Both the position numbers and the translations under genes were made by a program. Below the pieces are notes generated by a model. The model was not told the origin of the DNA and made no database searches. It saw only the letters and a list, made by a program, of their open reading frames with translations. A DNA stretch of 64,000 nt from Eucommia ulmoides (taxonomy: Eukaryota > Streptophyta > Magnoliopsida > Garryales > Eucommiaceae), in NCBI GenBank assembly GCA_016647705.1, contig CM028336.1, forward strand, positions 5,452,048 through 5,516,047, written 5' to 3'. Below, in pieces: positions 11,226 through 21,892 of this stretch (position 1 is its first letter; the number at the start of each line of letters is the position of its first letter).

Positions 11226-11245
11226 TTTCCAAAGACAACACCAAA
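11226..11245 (-). other. gypsy primer-binding site
   Basis: Minus-strand TTTGGTGTTGTCTTTGGAAA follows directly after the LTR end ..CTACATCA. It is a decayed form of the TGGCGCCGTCTGTGGGAA type seen next to the 5' LTR of many plant gypsy elements. The second gypsy remnant at 20306-20324 has a better preserved version. Confidence 0.6.
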
Positions 11246-11866
11246 TGATGTAGCCAAAAAATCTCCAGCACGTATAACAGCTCCGTACGTGTAGGAAATC
11301 TCTTCATGTTCCTTCAGCTACCTGCAAAATCGTGAGTTCGAATAAGGGACACCGGTGTAATGCCGGCCAAAGAACTTCCGACATGAGAATAAGTTAACCC
11401 GGTATATGGAGTAAAAATACCCAGACTGTATTGTCCTGATTACCAGTGATATCTACCCTTTATATAAGCTCAGAGATATGTTGTCATTACTTTGGAGAGG
11501 TTGTCAATCCCTTGATATGCTCCTAACGACTTAGAAGATAATTGATATCTCCATTATTTTAGGGGCGATCTTTGCAACAGTCTCTATTAAACACAGGTCG
11601 TTACTGTCAATCCGACTCATCCCCTTAAGTGTAGGGGAGTCATTCAGGTTGGGCTAATCTATTCGTTCCTTGGCCTTTGACACGATGGGTTTGAATGTAC
11701 CCAAATATGGGCCTCCATTCGGGGCCAATAGTTTTGCTCGAAAGACTACCGAAGTTACCACCCAATTGAACTTGCATTACTTCGGCCCAAATAACCCAAT
11801 ATGTATGTCTGTTACAGATCAAAATTCATATCTGATCCTACCCGTTTAAGGCTTGATGCCTATGTC
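11246..11866 (-). repeat. gypsy 5' LTR (about 620 bp)
   Basis: On the minus strand the LTR starts TGACATAGGCATC (11866) and ends CTACATCA (11246). A TATA-like TTATATAAAGG lies at about 11458-11468, a normal place for the LTR promoter. The left boundary is set by the primer site. The right boundary is inferred from TG..CA ends and from the same TGACA start in the LTR at 20853. Confidence 0.6.
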
Positions 11867-11902
11867 AGTTATGAGTGAGAATTTTTCCTATATCACTTCC
11901 TA

Positions 11903-11929
11903 AGTTGAAATTAAGTGGATCAATTTCTT
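11903..11929 (+). repeat. 27-bp direct repeat, right copy
   Basis: Partner of 1705-1731 with one C/T difference. It lies just outside the gypsy LTR and just upstream of a long T tract (11975-12017). Confidence 0.8.
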
Positions 11930-11972
11930 TTCTTTTTCCTTTTTTCTTTTTCTTCTTCTTTGTTGTTGTCGT

Positions 11973-12019
<47 letters not shown>

Positions 12020-12098
12020 CTCTTTTATGCGATAAAATGAATTATATTATTAACTCAAGAACATATTGTTACCTCAAGAACATCCACAGGCATGCAGC

Positions 12099-13851
12099 AT
12101 GGCGTACCGTAGAAACGGCGTCGATAAGGTGGATATGCATGCGGCGGACGATCCCGGACTGAGAGGCCTCAAAGACGATCCCGATCGAGATGCTATCCTG
12201 ACGGTGGTTGGACATGGCAATTCAGATGAACCGAAGTTGAAGGTGGCGGCTGATCCACAATCCTTTGAAATGGTAAAGTTATTATTTAAGATTTATACAT
12301 CTATTATTCACACATCTAAAAACACTTTATGCACTCTTAATTAAGAAAATGCTAATGTCACGTCAAATTATGTTGGGCAAATTGTATTTATTTATGCTGT
12401 GAATTGTAGGGATTAAAATTTTGATTTTATACACCGTTCACCAACTAATTTTATAAATTAAACATCTCATAAATTTGTATTGGAATTCTACTAATGTTTA
12501 AAGTAGTTCCCTTTACTTCATAAATATCTATGCTTGAATGTTTAATTATAAATATGTTACCTAATGTAAAGTCTATGTGGTTTTTAAAAAAAAAAACAGT
12601 TGAAAAATATTACAAAAAGAGTTTTGAGTTATTTGGTAAATCTGTCAAAAAATTGCTTTTGAAGAGAAAAAAATACACAATGAGCATTTGATAAATATTT
12701 GTTTAAAAATATAAAAAAACTACTAACTTACTAAAATTGGCGCATCTTATATGTATTTATTCTTAATACTTTTCTATTCTTGAGCTTACTATGAGTTTAA
12801 AAATAAGAAAATAAAATAAATCTCTCGCATCTTTTTTCCCTTCTTTTTTTTTTTTTTTTGCCTTTTTTCTTCATTTTTTGTTCTTTACATTTCAAATTAT
12901 TTGGTAAAACAAAACCCACAAAAGTATTATTTAAATCACAAGGGGCGTCCTTAATATTGTCTTGTATTTAATTTTAATTTTTTTAATTATTTTTTATCAA
13001 CTTATGTTTTAGGTTTTTCTATTTATAAATTTTAAAAAAATAAATAAAAAATTAATGTCTGTATAGTCAATATTAATAAGATGGATTTAGTTTTAATTGA
13101 TATCTTAAACTTATGTTAAGGACGTAAAAATATATGATTAAATAATAACAACAACAACAACAATAATAGTTGAATAGCAGTTAGTGATCAATCACTAGTT
13201 CTCACAATGCAGGTTGGTATAAACCGACTGGTAGACGAACACTTTAAGGACAACACTACTAGCTACACAGCCATTGACGTCCATCAAATAAGCGACCATG
13301 AAGTTACGCTTGTGCCGGCGCCAACAATTTTCGACCACAACATCTTGATCGAGAAATCTCTTGTTCTCATGGTCTACGCCCTCTTTTCAGGCATTCCCTT
13401 CGCCACCATGGCAAATTTTGGGAATATTTTCGACCCGGAAAAAAATCAAGATCAAATATTCAGTCTTCCCGATGCAATACGGTGTCCGAACCTCTTGCCA
13501 GTGTCATTTTATTTCATCGTACTGCTAACAGTCACCTACACTCTAGGAGTAGTAATGACACTGTCTATTATATGGTCATTGAATCGAAGGGGGTGGCCTT
13601 TTTTCTCGCGGTTAGTGATGTTGTTCATCACCGGATGCACTTCTCTCACTTACGTCATAATCGTCGGAAAATTCGTTCCTCGCTTCTATATAAGCACCAC
13701 TGGCTCTTGCAAGATCTCGAGCTTGATCGTTGTTTGGTTGTACGCTATAGCACTGATCGGGGTTTTCTTTGCGGTTTGGCTTCTTGTGAAAACGACTCAG
13801 ACTATGTTTTCCAAGGGAAATATCGTGGGCGCCAGAAAAATTACTACTTAG
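12099..13851 (+). CDS. two-exon four-helix membrane protein (ankyrin-family C-terminus type)
   Basis: Exon 1 (12099-12272, MAYRRNGVDKVDM..DPQSFEM) ends at a GTAAAG donor. Exon 2 (13213-13851) follows ATGCAG. Both junctions are phase 0, giving 270 residues. Exon 2 starts VGINRLVDEHFKD, then YTAIDVHQISDHEV, which resembles the YTALD phrase of plant ankyrin membrane proteins such as the gene at 21893-22519. Four hydrophobic helices lie at about 107-126, 155-179, 187-211 and 227-250, followed by a basic tail. No ankyrin repeats are visible; upstream exons may have been lost to the retroelement block ending at 11866, or the protein is naturally short. A role in membrane signalling like ACD6-type proteins is only an analogy. 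Two broken copies of exon 2 lie at 36861 and 43693. AATAAA at 13979 is a candidate poly(A) signal. Confidence 0.65.
12273..13212 (+). other. intron of the 12099-13851 gene
   Basis: The 940-base intron has GTAAAG at the 5' end and a CACAATGCAG acceptor. Its 3' third (from about 12830) is shared with the DNA upstream of the two exon-2 copies at 36861 and 43693. The copied unit therefore began inside the intron. The intron is AT-rich with no element ends that I can see. Confidence 0.6.
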
Positions 13852-13978
13852 TTTGGGGCCGTTAAAATGAGTGAATTTGTGAATTTCTTAGTTTGGGGCG
13901 GTTAAAATGGGTGAATTTGTTCTTTTACTTACATATTTGATCTTTTACAAACTTGTAAGTTTAAGAACAAATTCTCAT

Positions 13979-13984
13979 GAATAA
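13979..13984 (+). terminator. candidate poly(A) signal AATAAA
   Basis: AATAAA lies 128 bases after the stop codon of the membrane-protein gene, in the context CATGAATAAAGC. The corresponding region at 44508-44516 after the third copy reads GATGAATAAG. Confidence 0.4.
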
Positions 13985-14162
13985 AGCATCAACATAAAAG
14001 GGGTATCTTTTTGGATTGTGATGAGAAACATATTCCCCGCAATACGTTTTCAAATAAAATATATGATTATTGTTTTAATTATACTTAATACCCTTTTTAT
14101 TATATTATTTTATACCTATTTTAATTATATTATTTTTATATTAATTTTAGAAAGATAATTTT

Positions 14163-14335
14163 AATAGGGTTAATTACACTTTGTCCCTAATAATTAGGTC
14201 TAATTGCACTTTGCCTCTTATATTATTTCGGTTCGCACTTTGTCCCTTGTGATGGTAGATTAAAATGCAACTGTTAAAATTAAAAGTAATTATGTCATCT
14301 CACTTTGAAATTAAGAATAATTTCATCATTTTATT
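14163..14335 (+). repeat. terminal repeat of a TAGGGTTAATTACACTTTG element
   Basis: The stretch opening TAGGGTTAATTACACTTTG recurs at 44691 in the same flank after the third exon copy, and in inverted form ending at about 47491. It was therefore next to the exon before duplication. It is a truncated end here; no matching opposite end was recognised between 14335 and 18060. Confidence 0.6.
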
Positions 14336-17300
14336 AAAACTAATTCAATAGGTCACTTTAAAAAATTATCCACAGATTAAGGATAAAAAGTGCATTTTTT
14401 TTTTCTTTTCTACCATTTATTTCCCAATCCTCTGCAATTTTCCCCTCGGCAGCCTCGATCCACCCATCTTCGGCACAACCTCCATTCACCACCGAACCGA
14501 GGAGTCAGTTACCTAATCATTATATTTTAAAATAAAACTACTGAAAACGCACACGTTTGGTGATATTTACCAAACTAATCTTGCAACCCCAGATAAAAAA
14601 ATATATATATATATATTTTTCTGAGCAGAACCCAGGGTTGTGAACCCCGGGTTTATCCCTTAAAAAAAAGTTTTTATAAAACGAATTTTTAGTGTTTCTG
14701 GCAACTTCGAGTTAATTAACGATGGTCTATCGGTATTTTAAATAAACCCATTTTTTGTGCATAAATTACATTCTAAACACTCCATAATATTTTTTACAAC
14801 ACTAAAAACAGACAATTGAAATATTTTAAAAAAAACTGTCAAAGTTGGTCAAATGAGCTGTTTCGATGACGGAGTAATTTTTTCGGCAATTTGGAGTTAA
14901 CAAAAGATAGTATATCCGTAATAGACATGAACCCTGTTTAGGTACTCTTCTCCCCCTCTCGACTTCTCTCTCTGTCTCTCATTCTCTCCCGTCCATCTAT
15001 CTCACAGTCTCACCACAGATCGATCGTGCCCAAATCTACTCGCGACAACCACACAAATTCTGTAGGGCCCTTTCCACAGAACCTTCATCTCTTAGGTATA
15101 ACTCTCTCTCTCTCTCTCCCTCTCTCTCCTCCAGCGTCTCCCTCGAAATCCTAACACTATTCTCCTTACAATTGATTTCTGCTTCTGATTTTTGAAACAA
15201 TAACTTCCAATCTGAGTTTGATGGGTATGATCTAAGTTCCACTTCTCTATATTTGTGTTCAATTTCACCATATGTGAATTTCATAGAGCTAGATTTGCAT
15301 GAACAGGCCGTAAAATTTGGTGTTAGATTTGTGTATTTGTGTGCAACCAGTGCATCTTCATCTGATTGTTACCAGCTACCCCTCAACCATCGTGCTATTG
15401 TGGTCCTTTGTTCAAATTCGATTGATCTTGTTGATCTGCCTCTCTATTTTTTTTTATCTTTTTTTTACTTCTTCCAAATTTTGGTGCCAAGCGATCGTTG
15501 CCTCCTCGAACGGTCAAACTGGTTAGATCCCTCATTTTCTCTTGCTTAGATCAGAACTGTTTAAAATCAAATAACATTTTTAAGCAGATTATTATTTGTT
15601 TGGACTTTGGAGAGCTATTCTCTTTGTATACATGGAATCCTCCTAAATCTAACTTCGATTTATCCATATCTAAAATGAATCTCTATTTTAATTATAGATA
15701 GATTTGTTTGATTTAGTCGTGGTTGAACAAAAATTGCATTGTTTTTTTTTTATCAAGCTTCAATCATACCCATTTTTTTAATGATGAACTCGAATACAAA
15801 TGTTTTTCAAGCATGATTCGTTTACTTCTCATCGTGGCTTAAAGAAGTGAATATCAACAAGACAAGATACACGGAGAGACACTCTTTTTTTTTATTTATT
15901 TTTATTTTTTTATTTTTTTTTCGGTTTCTAGAATCTTGATTTTGTATCTTTGGGCCAGTGGCACCTATGTGCTTTATTTCTCAGACTTCTTCATTGTTGG
16001 CGGAAGTTAAGTTTGAGCCGATAAATCAAGAACGTTACTTTTCAATTTATTGTTATCCATACAGTGTACTCAATGTATGTGTGTGTTTATTTGTTAAACA
16101 AAATCCTTCATAAGTTGATGTAACCTTTCGTTATATTGAAAAAACAAATTTTATTCATCATTTTAATCGTAATTTATTTAATTTTTTAAACTTAACATGT
16201 ATAATAGCTTTATTTTGTTCTAATCCAAAAATGTTGAACATTTAGGTGATTCATCCATTTCCTCAAGATGACTTTGCTAGCTGCAATTGCTACTCTCAAC
16301 CCTATAGCATTACCAGTAGGTATGACTCTTTCCTACAAAGAAACTAAACTCAATTCTTGGCATTGATATACAAAGTACTACACCACACTGACTAATTGTT
16401 GCAACAAAACATCACAAGTGTCTTTGTTTTTGGGTTTTTAGTTACTTGCTAACAAGTTCTGCCTGCAGACTTTTTGGACGTGGTTGTAAATTTTGAATCT
16501 CACTATTTTATCCTCAATGATTTATGTATTTAGTGGTTTTTTTCCTGCTTAATTGCTTTTACTTTATTTTTTATTTGTTCTATTTTCAATGTTAATTTTA
16601 TATGATGATTGCCTTTTGTTAAGATTCTATTTTGATTAGTTGGTTTTATCCACTAATTCCCCCTTTTTCCACTGTTTCTTATTTTATTTTTCTTATTTTG
16701 CTGAAAATTGCATATATCATTCAATTGTGTGTGCTTTTGTGTTTACTACGAGACTACGCTCTTGAAATATTGACTCGACAACTTGTAAGTGAGAATTATT
16801 TTATTGAATTTTGGTTCTACACAGTCATATGTTAATTATGAGTGATTTTCTCATTTCAGAAATTCAATGTCTTTGTCGCCTCTGTTATGCCTCTGTTATG
16901 ATGTCTCCCTTCTCTCGATGACTGCCCAAATTTGAGAGCTAACTTGGAATTAAGAGCTTCGTTATGTGGTGGAGCTCGAGGTTGTTGGAAACAAAAGGGT
17001 TAATTGTTGAATGTCGCCCTCAAACTTTATTGTCGCTCCCTCTCCACATAAGTTATTTTAAAATTATATCGAAAGTTTATATTGATTTCTACAGTTGGAA
17101 TGATATATTTACTATAAATTGATTTTGTTAATTTTTCTAATAGTTATTGTTAGGCTTCCTTTGTGCATAAGGTGGATCGTTAAACTTTTTTTTTTTTTTA
17201 TGTATTGAAATTGATTTTTATTCGGAATTTTATGTATGAAGAAAAGTCTTCTATTTACTGATTCAATATGTAAGTTTAAGTTTAATTTGAATAATATTTA

Positions 17301-18059
17301 ACAAATTCTTTATTTTGTCGGTTCTTTTTTTATTTAATGTTGTTATGTAATTTTAACTATTTGTAATATTTTTAATCATTTTTTTTTTTTTTTTTGGAAT
17401 TAGAATTAATTTTTATCGATCTAATTAAGTTAATATTTGAGAGCATTATATTTATATTCATTTTCTTATAGATGGTTATGGTTAGATTTATGTTAGTACC
17501 TTTAAGAATTGTTCTCGTGTTTAGAATAGAGGCAGTCGTCACTCATTGAATACTTTTTTTTGACATAATTGAATAATATAGGCGATTTATATTTTTTGGA
17601 CTTTGTAATGGCAACCTATTATTTAAAGAGAAAATAAGATTGATCGGAGAAAAATCGGGCAAGAATATTGGTTGAGATCGATAAATTCTTTTGCGGAATG
17701 AAGATTTGCTGACGGGTCTCGGTAGAGATAGAAAAAGGCACAAACGTTCTGAGGACAGAAGAACTCGCAGACACTTTCGAGGAGAAGAGATGTGCGTGAG
17801 TGAAGAATTGTAATTTTTAATTTGGTACAATATATATAGATGGACTTTGTGATTGCATAAGATTAATAGTTATCAGGTGCTTTTGACCTGTAATCGAAAC
17901 TCAAATATTAACAGGGGATAAAGCAAGAAATTTAGCACCATTCATTCATCTTCAAATTAAATAGGTGCATAATATTAGTCTCGATTATTAGTTCTTATAG
18001 ATATTATGATGAAATAGATGTTGAATGTTGTATGTACAAAAAATTATGTTAATTTTTTT
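14336..18059. other. unassigned, probably transposon-derived
   Basis: No convincing gene. A CT-rich leader-like stretch (14941-15130) ends in a possible donor CTTAG/GTATAA at 15093. A short open segment at 16260-16320 ends CCAGTAG/GTATGA. These look like fragments of a transcribed gene, perhaps carried by the Helitron that ends at 18109, but no family could be recognised. The remainder is T-rich. Confidence 0.35.
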
Positions 18060-18109
18060 TTATTTTTTTTGTTTTACACCCGTGCTTTCAGGCACGGGTT
18101 ATATACTAG
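18060..18109 (+). mobile_element. Helitron 3' end, plus orientation
   Basis: ACCCGTGC (18078-18085), a TTTCAG loop and GCACGGGT (18092-18099) form a perfect 8-bp stem. It is followed 6 bases later by CTAG (18106-18109) and a T. A subterminal hairpin just upstream of CTRR, abutting T, is the Helitron 3' signature. The 5' end (TC) was not located, so the length is unknown. Upstream bases 17975-18060 match the second Helitron end on the minus strand. Confidence 0.75.
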
Positions 18110-18110
18110 T

Positions 18111-18132
18111 ATATATATATATATATATATAT
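18111..18132. repeat. (AT)n microsatellite
   Basis: A run of AT repeats directly follows the Helitron end. Further AT-dinucleotide runs lie at 18378-18455. Low-complexity DNA with no other signal. Confidence 0.85.
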
Positions 18133-18345
18133 AGTCTCAAATTTCAGCCCATAAGACCATGTCAATTTAGAATTTTATTAAAAATAATAATAAGATAAAC
18201 TCAAAAATGAAAAGGAAAAAATCAAAAAAAAAAACAAAACAATTAAATAGGTGTTTAATACGCAGTTTTATAGTATATGGAGTAAAATGATATTTCTTTA
18301 AAGTATATGAGATGAAGTCTAATTCTTCCGGTCAATATTTGAGTT
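18133..18345 (+). repeat. dispersed repeat, copy 2
   Basis: Second copy of the repeat at 714-920, same orientation, beginning AGTCTCAAATTTC. It starts right after the AT run that follows the Helitron end, so the Helitron probably inserted at the edge of this repeat. Confidence 0.6.
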
Positions 18346-19201
18346 ATTTACCCATTAATTATAGTTTAAAAAAATTGGTATATATATATATAAAATATAT
18401 ATATTTATATATAAAATATATTTGAGTTATATATATATATATATATATATATTCTAGAGAAACAAATTTTCCAAATCCGTTTAAAAATAAAAAATGAAAA
18501 ACAAAGATCGAACTTCAGTTTATACGGTATTACTTTCTTTCTTTTTTTGTAACCGTTGTTGCCTAAATCGAAGATTGAATCTTTGTTTCGTGTTGAAATG
18601 GAGATTCAATCTCCATTTCAAGCTTCAAAACCCTAAAAGGGTTTCGGTCATTTTTTTCTTTTGAGTTCTCTTCTCCAGCACCGCGCCCTCCTCCCCTCTC
18701 TTCTCCTCTCTCTCTTCCTCTCCCTTCTACTTTGGTCGCATAGGCTTCATCGTTGCCACCACGTTTTCAATGCCTTTCAACTCTCTGTTGTATTCGCCGA
18801 TCACGCTCCGAAGTTCGGTTGCCTTTTGATTAAGGTAAACCATTTTACTTTTTTTTTTTTGGCTATTTCAAATGTGTGTATATATTTGGTTTCCTTTTTT
18901 TTTTTTTTTTTTTTTTAAATGTAGATCTAGGTTTGTTTGAATTTTTTTTTTTTTCAAAAAATCATTATTTTTCTGTTTATCTATATATTTCGGTTTTAGT
19001 TAGAATTTTTTTGTTCCGGTTTTAATTTGAAATTTCATTTCCTCTTTAATAAGAAAATTTGTTTATATTTTGATTTTAATTAGGATTTATGTCTCTCGTT
19101 CACAAATAGTCACTTTTTTTTAGTGACAATATTGTTTTTATGCTAATTATTAATTGTTTAGTTCTATGTTTGGTAATTATTAACTGTTTAGGTTTATTAT
19201 T

Positions 19202-19236
<35 letters not shown>

Positions 19237-19294
19237 AAAATACATTTTATATTAATAGATTACATGCACTTATCAATATGAAAATATATACATA
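18346..19294. other. region between the two Helitron ends, no clear gene
   Basis: A CT-rich leader-like block with CAAAACCCTAAAAGGGTTT (about 18627-18645) and a 12-bp inverted repeat GAAATGGAGATT/AATCTCCATTTC (18595-18619) lies here. An 85-codon Leu/Ser-rich frame from 18661 is made largely of CT repeats and T tracts, and I do not consider it a gene. An (ATA)n tract is at 19198-19225. Confidence 0.4.
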
Positions 19295-19385
19295 GTAGTA
19301 TATAACCCATGCATAAAGACACGGGCGTAAAACATTCAGCATCTAGTTCGTCATAACATCTATAATAACTAACAATCGAGATAAC
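19295..19385 (-). mobile_element. Helitron 3' end, minus orientation, decayed
   Basis: On the minus strand the sequence reads CCCGTG, loop, CATGGG, TTATATACTAC. The preceding bases (TCTCGATTGTTAG.. then GATGCTGAATGTT) align with those before the plus-strand end at 18109. The stem is shortened to 6 bp and the terminal CTAG is altered to CTAC. It is a second, older member of the same family facing the opposite way. Confidence 0.6.
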
Positions 19386-19439
19386 TTTTTAGAGTTGTTT
19401 ACAAAATAAATGTGATTTAAAAAAAAAATCTGAAAATTG

Positions 19440-20324
19440 CACTTATTTGCGGAAGGCAGGTTACCCAGTGTTGAGACGTCATCTTGAAGTTTGTTGGGAT
19501 TTTTTCCTATAGTACCCAGGTAGTAAATGGAGAAACGTTCCTTTTACACTATCTCGTAAAATTGGGCTCCTTTTTCCCAATCTACCCAAGCTTTTCATTG
19601 ATGGCCTTAACTTTCTCCCACAAGTCTTTGTCGGTTTGTCCATCCAAGTCGCTTTCTCAATCTCTTAGACGCGATGTCAATGCGGTCTTTATTGAAGGCA
19701 GTGGAATGTTGTGAGACACGTCATAAGTTTTGTTCACCATTCGAGCATGCCGTGACTCATTTCTCAGTGCAGGTGCTCCATTCCTTCTGTCTTCAGTTCA
19801 CGTCGATGATGCATAGGTCATAGTCACGAGTGTACGCTGGGGGTCTTCTCAGACTGCAGATCTCTAGGGGCTTTTCTGCTATTTTGACTTCCCTAAAGTA
19901 GTCCGTCTCTCTCATTTCAGATCCTTTCCAGTTCTCGACAGAGATCACGCTGCCCTTGGCAACGCTCCTTCTCTTGGCGTGTTCACCATGAACTCTCTGT
20001 CCTTCGTCGGCAATAAGTTGTGTCTCACTGACAGGCGGTACGTATCCTTGGGGGACGGGGGACGGGGGACGGCGGATGCAATTGACCTTAATTAACCTGT
20101 CCAATTAGGTATCGGACAGTGTAAGAGAGATCACGAATCTCCTTCCTTAATTAATTCCATCAGGAGTGGGAGTGATTCCAGCTTCATTATTAGCCGTATG
20201 GATTGGTTGTCTCACGCTTTTGTTTTCATTGGTTATGATTCCGGATCTCGGAGTAACCATTGATGAGATTATTTGAAACAACTGTTTGTACAATTGTTTG
20301 TCGTTCTCACAAATAGCGCCAAAC
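19440..20324 (-). pseudogene. second gypsy remnant: primer site and gag start
   Basis: Minus-strand GTTTGGCGCTATTTGTGAG (20324-20306) is a plant gypsy primer-binding site adjoining the LTR end. A short frame starting MVTPRSGIITNENK (about 20263) looks like the gag start. It stops early at about 20149. A 103-residue frame (20104-19793) follows out of phase. No protease, RT or integrase follows; the element is cut near 19440. Confidence 0.6.
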
Positions 20325-20853
20325 TGATGATACTGAAATCTGATTCAGTGGATCACAATCAATATGATTGAACTCTGTCGAATTGATTTCGTTGACCTAT
20401 TTCTGGAAACAAGGTTTAGACACCGAGGGTTGGGTTCCCGATGAAGCCCATCTAGTGTGACAATAAGTCACTGTTATTTAGAGGAAACATATGTTTAAGA
20501 GAATTTAAAGTAGAATTTATATTGAAATAGAGTTTATTGCCCTCTAACAAGAAATGTAGGCTTGAGAATTCGACTTGCTTGTTTCGCTATTAAGTTAGGA
20601 CTTGTCTTCAAATAGAGAGGAAATTGGAAGACTTGTGCTTTGTAAGCAAGTTTTGGTGTCCTTTGGTGAAGAATAAGACCCCTATTTATAGAGGTTTCTT
20701 GGACTAATTTTATTAAATACTCATTTGGTAGTAAAATTAGGCCACCACTTATTAGTGGTTAGGTAATTTAGGGTAGTGGTAAGTTTTAGTGGAGCAAATT
20801 AGGTCATAGTGAAAATTTTGATCGTAAATGGTTAGCAAAATTACCCATTGTCA
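20325..20853 (-). repeat. gypsy LTR (about 530 bp)
   Basis: On the minus strand it begins TGACAATGGG (20853) and ends CAGTATCATCA (20325), directly before the primer site. A TATA-like CTATAAATAGG lies at about 20691-20701. TG..CA ends and position support the call. The right edge is inferred and is followed by an AT run, so no target duplication was found. Confidence 0.65.
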
Positions 20854-21892
20854 TATATATATATATATCGGTTACACGGTTTGATTACGCGGTTATTATA
20901 CCAAAACGAAAACCTTTTGGTTGTTAATTTCAAAATCAAACCATTTAATCAGTTTCAAAGTCAAACCACTCGGTCACCCGTCGGTTCGGTTTTTATTACC
21001 ATCCCTAAACACACATATATAGGAGGGATTAAAGTGTAAATAATATATATATTAGGGGTTAATTTCTAAATATATAAAAAAATGATTGTGTATATGTCAT
21101 ACAAATATTTCGACTACACGGTTTTTAAAGATGATCTTATACTTTTTTCTAAGGCTAATGATAAAAATGTGAATTTTATTTTTTAAGTCTTAAAAACCTA
21201 TCAACACCTCGGGTCAAAAAATTAATTTAAAAAAATCGACACGAATCAGATGACTAGTATGTATATCAGTAGGAGATACAATTATGCTATGCATATAACA
21301 CAACTACCCATGAAATTTTGTGATGATTTGGATAAATCAATAGGAACCTTTTGTAGGGGAACTTTTCTTAAAAATACCATCTGCTCAATTGGAAAACAGA
21401 ATACAGGTCAAAGGACCGGGGAGGCCTAGGAATTAGAAACGCTAAACGAAGTAACAGGGCCTTATAGACTATGATTAATGGGGAAAAAAAAAAAAAGTCA
21501 GTGACGGAGCTAATTCGTGAGAAACATATAAAGTTTATTGAAGCCCCACAAATTGGACTATTAAAGCGGAACTGCAAAATCACATTAAAAGTAGAAGCGA
21601 AAATTCATGACCTGTAATTTAGGTTGTAATACAATTCTGGTGTAGTTCTATACATATTCAATACCACATGGTATCATATGGGTGTGCGCCAAGGAAGAGA
21701 AGATAATTTTTCAAGAGTGAAGACAGCCCTCTCTGGAGCTAAATATTGTTGAAAGAAAGGATTAACATTTTCATTCATACGACACAATCTCTAAATTAGG
21801 AAAGTAATTAAAGCAATTACAATATAGGAAAATTTGATTTATGCCCTTTTTAACAAATATATCCACTGGTATTGGCATTGGCACTTTCATTA
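20854..21892. other. intergenic, no gene recognised
   Basis: AT-rich DNA. CTCTAAATTAGGAAAGTA at about 21789 matches a piece of the copia LTR at 1740-1973. The 3' tail of the gene at 21893 shows a local duplication: ATTGGCACTTTCATT occurs twice, at about 21874 and 21907. Confidence 0.4.

Larger units (their letters stand above)
7500..11866 (-). mobile_element. truncated Ty3/gypsy retrotransposon (Tat-like)
   Basis: On the minus strand: LTR (11866-11246), primer site, gag (11147-about 9950), protease (about 9540-9274), RT (8988-8224) and RNase H (about 8020-7574). The RT and RNase H phrases resemble the Tat group of plant gypsy elements. No integrase and no 3' LTR follow; sequence identity stops near 7500. 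The element therefore lost its 3' third. Many stops and frameshifts make it inactive. Confidence 0.88.

Noticed and set aside
15253..15701. Overlapping 67-98 codon plus-strand frames
   Set aside because: Cys/Leu/Ser-rich reading of CT- and T-rich leader-like DNA; three frames open together and none resembles a known protein.
18661..18918. 85-codon Leu/Ser-rich frame
   Set aside because: Composed of CT repeats and a terminal T tract; probably a leader sequence.
19793..20104. 103-codon minus-strand frame as an independent gene
   Set aside because: It sits directly downstream of a gypsy LTR, primer site and gag start, so it is retroelement debris.
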